Source: Plecoglossus altivelis
Lineage: Eukaryota; Chordata; Actinopteri; Osmeriformes; Plecoglossidae
Direction: 5' to 3'
Length of the DNA stretch: 64,000 bases
Assembly: GCA_036571765.1 (NCBI GenBank)
Contig: BROE01000001.1
Span: forward strand, 6,320,818-6,384,817
Position 1 is the first letter of the stretch, and each line of letters begins with the position of its first letter. Under the pieces are notes generated by a model. It was given only the letters and a program-made list of their open reading frames with translations, did not search any database and was not told where the DNA came from. The translations under genes were made by a program, and so were the position numbers. Of this stretch, positions 51,425 to 62,101 are shown piece after piece.

Positions 51425-54400
51425 TCAGTAGTAAAACTTGGTTGTTGTAGTCATTGATTGGTCTTGAGTCAGAGCCTTTAGAGAACAGCTGGTTTGTGTT
51501 CTGCTCTGGCGTCAGGGCCACTTCTCTGGCTCATGCACGTGGATGTAAATCATCTCAGCGGAGTGGAGAAGCTGTACTTTCTGCAGTCTGGCTGACCCAG
51601 TCAGGCTAAGGCATACACATAGCTGCCAACGGAGACTGGGAACAGATGGGAGGCTGTTGGAATGTCTGTTATCGTCTTTACGTTTTCTCTTTCAGTCTCT
51701 TTCTACTTTCAGTTGCCTCATATCTACTGTTCGGATATTAGCTTGATCCTTCGCCCTCATTCTTTACTCTTCCAGCCACCACATTTTTCTCATCCCCTCG
51801 CTCAACTCCTTTCTCCTCTCCTCACTTCTCTCCTCTTCTCCCTTCTCATCTCCTCTGCTCTCCTCCTTCCCCTCTCAAACTGACAGATGAAGCATTAGGA
51901 CATAACATATGAAGCCTGCCATCCCTGAGAGTAGTTCTGAATTCCCTTCTATTTTTTCTTCTTCTTCCCTGGATCCCATTTCAATGTATTTTCCTCACCA
52001 CATCTGCTCAGCATTCTGTCCAAGTCTGCTGTTGACAAGTGCTGTCTCTTCATTGTCTGCCTGCCGTTTCTGTCCCTGTCCTCTCACAGACCCCCCCGAG
52101 GGGCCAGTGATGCAGGGGACTGCGATCAGGAAGGCCTATCCTACTGCATTCACATAACCTCAAATCTCTTGAGTGCATTAGTCTTACGACATACAATACA
52201 TACCACCTTATTAGACTTCCCTCCTCAGGGTGGGCAATGTGTGTGCACGCAGGTGATGAAATGAATAAGGGAATAAAACAACCTCTCAGGGATTGAGAAG
52301 AATAAAACTCATTTTATAGATCTCTAAACCTTCAGGTTCAGAGGTACTCGGTAGATTCTGCTGCGGTGTAGCACAATCATCTCAGACTCATCTGTGATAA
52401 GTGCAAGGTTTCAATAATCACATCAATTAGCCTCGCAAGTCTTCATGACAAGACAATTTGTACCCAAGATGGCTGATTATATGCCAAAAACTGAACCGAT
52501 AACAAGACCTTCATTTCAGTGTAATATTTGCTCAGGCAGTTTATCATTTTCTGGTTAAAGATGCCTTTAATATGCAGCTCACACAGCGTGGCACGACATT
52601 GACTTGAATAAAGAATATCAATTGAACCATTTTTGAACACTAAAGACTTCTAGTTTAGAAAGTCAGTCATTGGTTTCCTCTCTTTATCTCTTGGTCGACA
52701 GCAGATAATTGATGTGTGTGTGTTTGTGGTGTAAATGACAGCATCAGTCACAAACCCCATTTCCTCTGTGATTAGATCTGAGCCTACTCTCATCTACGGA
52801 TGCTCTCATTAGGACTGCAGTGAAGTACTGTGGATTCTTAACAGGACGGATCTGATTGACAAGAAAGATAAATCACTTCCAAGACTTTCTGACACATTCA
52901 ATTAGTAATGTGGCATTCTTTGCTTGGAATACTTCCTCATTTGATTAGTGGAGACTAACTGACTTTAAACTCTTAGACTTTCATTTTCGGATATGTTTTG
53001 GCAGAAAAATCTTAAGTAGATTGATTTCAGTGGCTGACAGCTTCAGACGATGAGGCTAAATACCATCTTCCCACCATGTATCTGGTATCTGACCCAGTCA
53101 CAAACCGTACCCTAAATCCAAGACTCCAAACTAAATATCATAACTATGCGATGCATAATAATTCCTCCACTGCCACCTTCTTCGTTAAAAGCCACATGAA
53201 ACCTGCCTTGCCTCCACGGCTCAGTCAGTTCATGACTATATTTAGACGCCATGCCACAGAAACATCTGATAGCATAGCTGTTTTCAGTTTGGTTTGTTTC
53301 AATGGGGCCTGATGAATTGATCCAAACTAAATTTAGCCCTTGGTACTGAACCGTACATTTATTACCATCTGGAGGCCACTTTCTCCTTCATCATTTCAGA
53401 TCTGTTTTATACTCAAGGAGTTGTTTGCTCTCAGCCCAAAGGATAGACTGCGATGCTTTAAAAACACAGCCGTTTCTGCCTGTTTGTGAAGAACAAGGAG
53501 GGGATTGGAGGAAAATAGATGAATGCCGATGGAAATTACGTTGGAATCTGTTGTCAATTAAAGAACAATGGCTTTATTCAGGCAACAATAAAGGGTCATA
53601 GAATGATGGTGGTTGGTTTGGAAACAGGTATGGTGTTTCTTGAAGAGGGGCGCAACCAGAACACTGGGAGAACAGAGGGAAACCTGTTGGAGGCAGAATC
53701 CTTAACAAGAAGACCCAGTGCTTTATACTATCGATTGCAATTAATTATTCATTAAGTCCTTTCTTGCAGTCTGACTTCCTGTTGTTATTTAGAAACATGC
53801 TCAGGTTTTCTTGTAGTCCACAGCCCACTGTAACCAGAGGTATCTGCTGACTCAGATGAATCATTACTACTCTTTCTAGTTGGCTTGTTTTAGGCGGAAA
53901 CAGACACAAATCTAATGGATAACATCAAAAACAATTAAACATACACTATGTCTTTGCCTCTCTAACCTTTCTCCCTTACTTACACACAGACACATAAACG
54001 CATGCAAACACAGTCTATTTTTCAAAATGTGACCATATGAAATGTGAGCTATTGGTCTGTCAGGGGAGAAGCTAGGGTTGTGTTACATATAGTCTCTTGG
54101 TGAATGTAATGTTCACACCTTTTTGATGCTACTTGCTTGAATGCTGATATTGCACTTCAGCTAAAAAAAACTCTAAATCTCAGTTGCAGCAAGCAGTATT
54201 TGATTTTTGTTTTGTTTTTGGGTAACTTTATAACACCTGACTCTGTCGGTAGATGTCCTTTCGGGAACTTCATTTATTGCTTACCAGCTACTTACCTCAG
54301 CCTTGGCTTTAGAATCTCAAGCAAAATGAGTTTGTATCAGTTCCAATGGGATACAGAGACTGGGCTTCTTTCATGATTCATTCATGTATTCACATATCCT

Positions 54401-55682
54401 TTCATACAACCTCTTTGTGTTAGTTAATGGCATACATAGAACGGTATTCAAAGAATCAAAACATGAGCCAGATTTTTTTTACTTATCTTCAAAAAGGAAA
54501 ATATTTTTGTTTCACAAAGTCCCTTTCAACTAAGGTATTGACTGACAAGAAACGGTTCCAAATAGTCAACAGCAGACCAGCCAGGACTGGAGTGCAGCCT
54601 TGCCTGCTTAGTCAGCCAAACATGCTGATGCCCCCTCCACAGTCCCCCTCATGCATTCCTGTGGCGATGGCGAAAGGAACATTTACTTGAAAACGAACCT
54701 GTGGTGTTTATAATACAATCAAACGCAGCACTTTCTCAGTACTGCAGTAAACGGTGACGTGCTACACAGTTTCAACGCAATAGTGGTGTCATTTCAAGAT
54801 GTAAGGGGCAACTTTTAATCAAATTTCCTCTGGTTTAAAGGGATTAGGACTAATCAAATCACCCATCACAGTCTACTCACCCCCCTCTCATGGGCGGTGA
54901 TGTGCATTACTGACAGTGAGAAATGGTCTATGAAATTTAACCCACCACTTACATGGTAAAAGAGATAAAGTGTGTGTGTGTGTGGGGCGGAGGGGGGGTG
55001 TGGTGCGAGGGAAGGCCAGGAAGATGGAGATCAAGAAGGAGTGAAGTAAAAGAGCCTCCATCTGTAAATTGCAGATAAGTGTTTGATATCTCATTGTTAC
55101 AGTGGCCATTGCTGCTTGTTGTCTAGATGCAGTCGAATCCTCCTCAAGTCAGGTGTATAGTACGAGGATTCACTGTGACAAAGAAGGAGTCTCAAAGTAC
55201 CTTCACCAGGATGAAGCAGCAGGGACATCTGGTGCTCCTGGACAGATTAGGGGGGCAGTTTGTTCCAGGTATGTTCTGTGTGTGTTCCAGATACAGCTTT
55301 TAGAATCCCTCATCTCGGGGAGGTTCCTGGGAGGGTGGGATCTTCTCTAGGACGTTCTCTCTAAACGCCTCAAGTCATCATAGCAATCATTAGAAAGAAA
55401 GGCAACACTCCTTGTAGTTCTGCAATCAGGGGGATGGTCAGTCTAGTTATGGATGCCATTCTGTTAACAGACTTGCATTTTCCCATTGTGGTAGGTGGAT
55501 GGAACAATTATCAGGAGTTTTTTTTTGGCATGGCTGTTAAAAGGGGAACCAAGTTACCCCCTTGTGTGTTTCAGTGTCCTAGCGTTGCTGATCTCAGACC
55601 CAGACATGTAGATCCACCTCCCCTCCCTCCAGTCTAGTCATTCCTGCACACGTTCGTCTGGGGCTCATCAGAACTTTACCTT

Positions 55683-55920
55683 AAGCAGCACATTCACATC
55701 ATAATCTGCTTTCCATCCAATAAATATTAATTTGTTCCATGCACGCTGCCATTACATTCAGAATAAATGCAATTTAATTAGCATAATTAAACATTATCTA
55801 TGGTAATATTCCCAGTCGAGCGGCCTCCTGGGAACTGTAGGCCAGCTCTAATGTATGTCAGCGTCTGGAGAATCGTGATTGATCAAATCATTATGTCGCC
55901 GACGATCAGAGCACACAAGG
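55683..55920. promoter_or_regulatory. Strong candidate conserved enhancer
   Basis: About 240 bp of unique sequence carries TAATTAG (55775-55781), TAATTAA (55784-55790), AATAAATATTAA and the PBX/MEIS-like near-palindrome TGATTGATCAAATCA (55876-55890). Of all the spacer, this stretch looks most like a vertebrate conserved non-coding element. I cannot test conservation. Confidence 0.45.
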
Positions 55921-56973
55921 TAACATTAGGATGTGCTGGTCATGGCACTACCACACACGCAAAAGTCCTCATGGCAAAATGTGTGTGTGTGAGGTGTGAG
56001 TGCAACGTTCACAAGTTTTTGCAGACAGCCATGTGCTTTTATCCAATTGTACATGTTGTGCCGGTGCCTGAGTATGCATGTGTGTGCATGTGTGTGAACT
56101 TTGGAATAGTCTGTCGTACACACCCTTCTTCAGGAATGAACCACAGAGGGTTCATCAGACACCAAGTGAGTCATCAGGGTGTGTTCCCTTTACCGCAAAT
56201 AGAGGTCAACCCATGGCGCTTGCCCAAAATCATTAATTCCGCTGACAGTTTGTGTTTACATAAAGACCCGTTGCTAGCATGTAGATGTGTGTAAGATAGA
56301 CGTTTCGCTTGCTTGAGGTCTTTACAGTCTGGTGTTGAGGTGGAGCTGGGTTATGTTCTAGTGGGACAGGCGTACACTGTGAAGAGTTCACAAGTTAGAT
56401 GGGGAAGATGCGAAGCTAGGGTTTCTGATAACTGTCTAGAGACATAACACATGGGTGGTTATGTAACTGTGCTCTTGTGTCAATCAATAAAACTTCCATC
56501 TTAGAACCAGACTCAGTACGAGGCCTTGAGTCGGTGGTTTGGCACCTGACATGAATGCTGAAATGCAAATGGGCCGGCTGGATGTGGAAGAACCATGCAG
56601 CGGTGCGGAGGAGCCTGTGAACCGCTGCCTTTGGTTCTCGAAATCAGACGGCACATGCAGAACTGAAAACCTTTTGATCTTGTCTACTGTATGAACTGTC
56701 TCTGGTTACAGCCGTGTAGCGATGGAGTGGTTGAACTAAGCGTATGCCATTGTGATGGGGGGTTCTTTAAAGGTCACAGCTCTGTGCTCAACATCCATTT
56801 CTGTTCATCAGGCTGGATGACAGAGGAGTAGGATGCATCTCTGCACAGAATGAGAGGGAGTCTTTGAAAACTGCACCCCACAATCCTGTGTGGCAAAAGC
56901 ACTTTTTTGTCAACTAATGCAGTTTATTCGCTAAGAAACAATATATTATCTTTGTAAGTGAAACTGCTCTAAC

Positions 56974-57090
56974 ACGAACACCTGGTCAGCCTTCTCATTG
57001 GACCGCGTGTGTTTGCAACCGTCCCGACCGTTTACTTCGAACGTCTTACGACAAACTGACGGAAGTCACTCGAGTCAGCTTGGCAGCGTC
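56974..57090. promoter_or_regulatory. Short CpG cluster with CCAAT box
   Basis: I counted 12 CpGs in about 115 bp of otherwise CpG-poor spacer, with an inverted CCAAT (ATTGG, 56997-57001) at the left side. It is a possible promoter of a non-coding transcript or a GC-rich enhancer core. Confidence 0.35.
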
Positions 57091-58964
57091 TGCCTGAGAT
57101 GAAAAGGTTGTTGCTATAAGGCTCATCATCATGATTGCCATAAGTAGGAGGTGAACCTCTCCCTTGTAATGACATGATGCCAAGTTGGAAAGGTCAGTAC
57201 TATGAACAATGTCTGTCATCAGATCTCTCCAGAATGCTTAATTTCTTAGGTCTGAGTTATATACCTTGCATAAATAATCTGTATGTATATGGTATTGAGT
57301 TTTGATATATGGAAGCTTTTTGCAGTAGCCTATGCATTGTATTCAGATTAAACAGTATCATAAACTATGTGTGGGAGGCACTGGTACAATAATCCTCTTG
57401 TAATCCATGTCACAGCGAAGCAACAAACTGTAATAATCTCTAAATGTAAAAAGAAATTAAGCACTTATTAAGAAATTAATCACTGAAAGAGGACGGGAAT
57501 CTTAATCACCGATAAGGATCGTATCAGATGTTTGGTAAACCCCAAACCTCTCACTGTTTCTGTGTTCTAGCCTGGGATGAGAAGTACACGAACAGAACGT
57601 TTCGAACAGTCTGTTCATTACAAAAACATTACATCTCAAATGCAATTGTTTTACATGTCAGAAAGAACTCATTACGGAATACGATATCCCTTCCTTGCAG
57701 CAAAATGAAATCTTTAATTACCATTTCATAACGACACGTGTGGAATCATTAGGCCACCTTTTCTCCAGACATGAAGGACCATCAGAGTCATGAGTGTAAT
57801 TAAGACACATTAACACTTAACACCTACCATACTGACTCCATTATTGCTGCAGCTATTAAACTGGATTGCCCTGAAAGTCCGTGGAAATCAGGGTGCTAGT
57901 TATGGAAACAGCCTTCAAGTGTTTCCATCGCTTACAGCCCCTTGCCTGAACATATAAAAAACATTTTAGTCTTTGGATATCCACGTTTTTAGCAGACATT
58001 CTTAGACTGTGGTATTCCGACACAGGAAACTATTCAACACTTCTCATTGTGGTTGATAGATGACAGTGTTCCCCCAAAGAGGGTTTGAATAGAGGTTAAT
58101 TTTGCTGTGCAACTGACTGAAGAATGCATGATGTTATCTGAGGTAAGGACATTTTGATAGGCATGTGGTAGCCTAGCACAGTTTGTACAAATTGAAATGA
58201 GTGTTTATATGTTTAAGTCATTATCGCATGGAAAAACAAGGATTACCCATTTGAGAAGGTATGCTTCTGTGTAATGAGGAGCCAACAGTTTAGGAGAATT
58301 TCTGCCTGCATTGCAGCGCCCCCTTCAGACTACTATTATATCTCTAATCCAGAACTGACAGATGAAACAAAACTAAATGGCTTTTGACTGTGTTGCTGCA
58401 TTACTCCTGTTAATGGCTCTTGGCTGTGTTACCTCCATATAAGGGTATATAGTATATTATAAAATCTGTTGTGATAAAAGATCAAGTATCTTTCTTCGCT
58501 TATGGAGACACTTGTGGACCTTCACATTCATACACTAGACCAACAGACCCAGGCTGAAATGTGTTTTTGTCTTATATTTAAAATATGTCATACTATTTAA
58601 GTACAACTTAGAGCGCTACAAAAGTGCGGTATTAGTGCATGAGTCAACAGTCCTGGATGAAGCTATAAAAAACGAAAGCCAACAGGACTATTAAAACCGT
58701 GTTGAGAAACGCAGTAAAATTGGGTAGTTTTGCTGTCTTAACAAGCTGGAACGCAGCACCAAATCATGATGTACTGATTCCAAAGACCTTGCAAGCCCAT
58801 ACCTAAAGATGCTTAAGCAGAGCACCCATATAAAGTCATCTTCCCTGCATGCCCTGTGTCCTCCCTCTCACCAACCCAGAGACAGCAACACAACGGCCAG
58901 ACAGCTCTGACAGTTTCTCCAGCTTTCCAGGGGCTCATTAGCTCAACTTGGAGGCTGCGTATGT

Positions 58965-59075
58965 GCGTGGGTGTGTGTCTGTGTGTGTGTCTGCATGTTT
59001 GTGTCTGCATGTGTGTGTCTGCATGTGTGTATCTGTGTGTGTGTCTGCATGTGTATGTGTCTGTGTGTGTTTGCA
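58965..59075. repeat. GT-rich tandem repeat with TCTGCAT interruptions
   Basis: GTGTGTGTCTGCAT-like units recur at irregular spacing of about 14-22 bp. Confidence 0.85.
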
Positions 59076-60055
59076 AAAGATCTTTGCATGCCTGTGTGTG
59101 CGAGTTTACTTCCTTTGAGAGTGTCTATGCGTGCATTTGTGTGCCTGGCTGTATTTGCATATGCGTGTGTTTCTCTGTGTGTGTGCATGACAGGCCCTGG
59201 GAGCTGGAGGTGCCAGACCCCCAGCTTGCCCCTGTCAGGCGGGCCAGCTGTCAGCCCTCGCACTGGGGCTCGGAGCGGGGGCCGCTAAGTCACAGCACCA
59301 AAGGGACACACACTAACTAGCTCCACCTGTAGATGTAGCACTCAGATGCACTCCCAGCCCACGCCACACAGTCAAACCAAGCCTCACTCACTACAACACT
59401 TCATGTAGTTCATAGATATTACTAGTTCCGTGACTAAAGTTCCTGGACGTTTATTGAATTCCTACTCCACGACAGGTCTTCATGGTCTTCATGCACTGCC
59501 TGTCACTTAGTCCTCAGACCAATTCTCTAGAGAGAGCAGCCGGCCGTTATGAGATGGCCATTAAACAGAACAAGCTGAAGTCAATGTGGTGTGTGACAGT
59601 GGCATATCCAAAACAGAATAAAGATATGAAGCAGCTATGGCTTTTCAAACCCAAAGGCACACTAAGAGAGGGACGTGTAGAAAGACCACCGAAGAAGAGA
59701 GAGAACGACAGCTGCTGTTGAAAACCTAACTGATTGACTTATAAATATGGGTTGTATTTCTGAGCAAGGGTCTCAGGTGGGCTGCGTTAGCCATGGTTGG
59801 CATGCAGAGTATGTGTACACACGCACCAACATGCATGCGTGTCTGAGAAGAATGTGGCTGGCTGGCTGTTTTCCAGGTCTTTCCATCTGAACACAGATTA
59901 TTATTGAGGAAACATATGGACTGTATGGCAAATCCACCATACAGTACAACTTCAGGTTTAGTGCGGTGAGGAAGGTTATATGACAAATTAAGATTTTTCT
60001 CTGTAAATGTGCTTTTCCTTTAGTGTAGACTGATGTATAAGGCCCTGAACCAGTT

Positions 60056-61002
60056 TTTATTGAACCATGTTTCAAGGCTTTTATTGAAATTGTGGCCAAA
60101 TACAAAAGTCACATGGTCTCATGTCTGAGAAAGAACACAATGTAGAAAATAGGGTAAAAAAAGTAAATTAAAATCTTCTCCCCCTGCCTGTTTGATGAAA
60201 AGGCTCCTATTTAATATGCTGCGAGTCAAGGATAGAATTCACTTCAATTTAAAATGTGAAAGTCCATTGATTCAGAGGTTTCAATTTATAGGTGGCAGTA
60301 AACCAATTGTTGATTTGAGTGCAACAAATCGTGTGAGTGTGTGTCAGCAGGTATTTAAAAACAATGATGTGTGTCCATCTTCAGTGTTCTGCTTGTTAGG
60401 CTGGTGTAGAGCTACATGTAGCTAGTCGATGCCATGATGTTACTGTGCTGGTGGATTTCAATTTTGTTGCTGATTCAAAAACGCATTTTAAAAACTCATC
60501 ATAAAAGACCCCAAAATTTGACAACAAATATATGGAACAAAAGGTGTAGATAAAATAGGTTTGCACCTTGATTACAAGGTCTGACTAGAACCGGCCAACT
60601 GAAATAATTCCCATGTGTCTGAATGCCATCTGGATAAGTAGGCCTGGCCCCACACACATGCACACACACACACACACATGGACGCGCACGCACGCACACA
60701 CACACACACACACAAGTACACACACACACAGACTCAGCGTCCATGGGACAAACATGACAGAAACATACAACACACAAACACCTGGCCCAGTCTGGGCCTA
60801 GTCCTTATTGTCATGGTTACTATCCCTCTTTCTCCTCCTCCCCACAGGGAAGCACTAACTTTGTTTTAAACTACAACCAAGTCGCTCCCAGTGAGCAATG
60901 TAGAGGCTGGAGACGACAGGGCACTGAACCTGCCTGCTCCACACAGGCCCAAAACAACACCAGACGCAGAAAACCAACATCACAAACACAGAAGAAGGCG
61001 GG
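60056..61002 (-). other. xrn1: xrn1 3' untranslated region (inferred extent)
   Basis: Sequence after the xrn1 stop runs to two minus-strand AATAAA hexamers, at 60085-60080 and 60061-60056. No earlier canonical hexamer was seen. The stretch contains a CA/GT microsatellite at about 60650-60730. The downstream element after the hexamers is weak, so a more distal end (for example the AATAAA near 59450) is possible. Confidence 0.5.
60650..60730. repeat. Imperfect (CA)n tract in xrn1 3'UTR
   Basis: CA runs are separated by GGACGCGCACGCACG. The tract is read as GT in the xrn1 transcript if the 3'UTR extends this far. Confidence 0.93.
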
Positions 61003-61329
61003 TCACTCGGTGACTTTGGCCGCCTCAAAGTTCACTGCCAGCTTCCTGTGTTTCCTTTTGGAGGCGGAGCTGGGGGTGTGGCCGGAGCCAGGAGCAGAGG
61101 GGTTCTGGCGCGAGGTCTGGGGAGTAGAGGGGGACCTGGAGGCTGCCATCGCCATGTTTGGGGGTGTTTGGCTGGACGGAGGCGGAGTCTTGGAGGGCGT
61201 GGTGGCTGGGGAGGGGAGCGGTGGCTGAGCCTGGTTCTGGTTGTGGTTCCTGGCCACTGTGTGGGCAGCGCTGTAGAACTCTCGCGGCTCCTGGCTCTTC
61301 TTCCCGGATGACACCCGCTTCTTAGTCAC
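61003..61329 (-). CDS. xrn1: xrn1 terminal exon (VTKKRV...KLAVNF...stop)
   Basis: This exon has 327 coding nt and follows CCTGTCAG. It encodes a basic block, a long low-complexity Ser/Thr/Pro stretch and a basic KRKHRKLAVNF ending, then TGA. The tail agrees with the vertebrate XRN1 C terminus. Confidence 0.93.
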   Translation of the reverse strand: MTKKRVSSGKKSQEPREFYSAAHTVARNHNQNQAQPPLPSPATTPSKTPPPSSQTPPNMAMAASRSPSTPQTSRQNPSAPGSGHTPSSASKRKHRKLAVNFEAAKVTE

Positions 61330-62056
61330 CTGACAGGATCAAAGGAGAGAGCAGGTTACCACAGTGACCAAAGCCTTGTTTGGTTTACACACATGAACCA
61401 TGCCCACTAGGCGTGGATGTTGGACATCTCACCTGCAGAGGGACAAACTGGTTGTGCGACCCGATGGGCACGGCTGGAGCCTGGGGTCTGGCACCGGGGA
61501 AGGTGCCCCCATAGAAGGGCTGGCCCTGGTGGGGGGGCATGGGCATCCCCCAGTGGAGAGGGCCGTAGCCTTGGGGGGGCATCAGGAGAGCACCTGGAGG
61601 GAGGGGTGAGGGAGAGAGATCCAGAAAAGTACACTGTTAAGAAACAATTTTCTTTATTCCAAACGTCATCTCTATATGTCCTCCAGAGGTCTCACCTGCT
61701 TGGTTGAAGACAGGAGGCATGTGACCCAGAGAGGGGGGTCTAATCTGTCCAATGCCAGGGAACAAGGGAGGGGGCAGGGGGAAGCCAGAGCCCACGGAGT
61801 TCTATGGACACAGCAGAAAACACACCCACCAGATAAGAGACTTCAACACACAACTGTAAAATGACCTGAAAGTCTGTACGTGAGGCAGTCCGAGGCAGAA
61901 CTGACCAGGCGCTGCAGGGCGAACAGGGCAGCCTTCTCTTTAGCCTCATTCTCCGACTGGCACTGAGGCCCGTGGACCATCAAGCCAGTAGACAGCTTCA
62001 CTTGGCACACCACCAGACCCTGTAGGACACAACGCAGCTCAGCACCTCTGGGTATT

Positions 62057-62101
<45 letters not shown>

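Larger units (their letters stand above)
42661..55682. other. Spacer, distal part
   Basis: No gene is recognised. It holds CA-rich sequence at 43694-43751 and 46943-46970, GT-rich sequence at 44720-44792, GT plus G-run at 50485-50552, a 22-bp-period GT repeat at 51063-51113, a long CT tract at 51274-51424 and GT at 54970-54984. The block 52840-52960 has ATTAG/TGATTA cores. Frames of up to 147 codons are within chance expectation. Confidence 0.55.
55921..60055. other. Spacer downstream of xrn1
   Basis: There is no recognisable gene. It holds a CpG cluster at 56974-57090, an ATTA-rich block at 57660-57780, a GT minisatellite-like tract at 58965-59075 and a GC-rich patch at 59215-59290. Confidence 0.55.

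Noticed and set aside
55800..56294. 164-codon plus-strand open frame overlapping the strong enhancer candidate
   Set aside because: Its start falls inside non-coding-looking sequence and its middle is a GT-rich tract read as Cys/Val. No family resemblance was seen.
58943..59320. Open frames of 100-154 codons rich in Cys/Val or His/Thr
   Set aside because: They are translations of the GT/CA tandem repeat, which lacks stop codons in these frames.
59482..59721. 79-codon plus-strand frame with a basic C terminus
   Set aside because: It has no splice context, homology or promoter, and its length is expected by chance.
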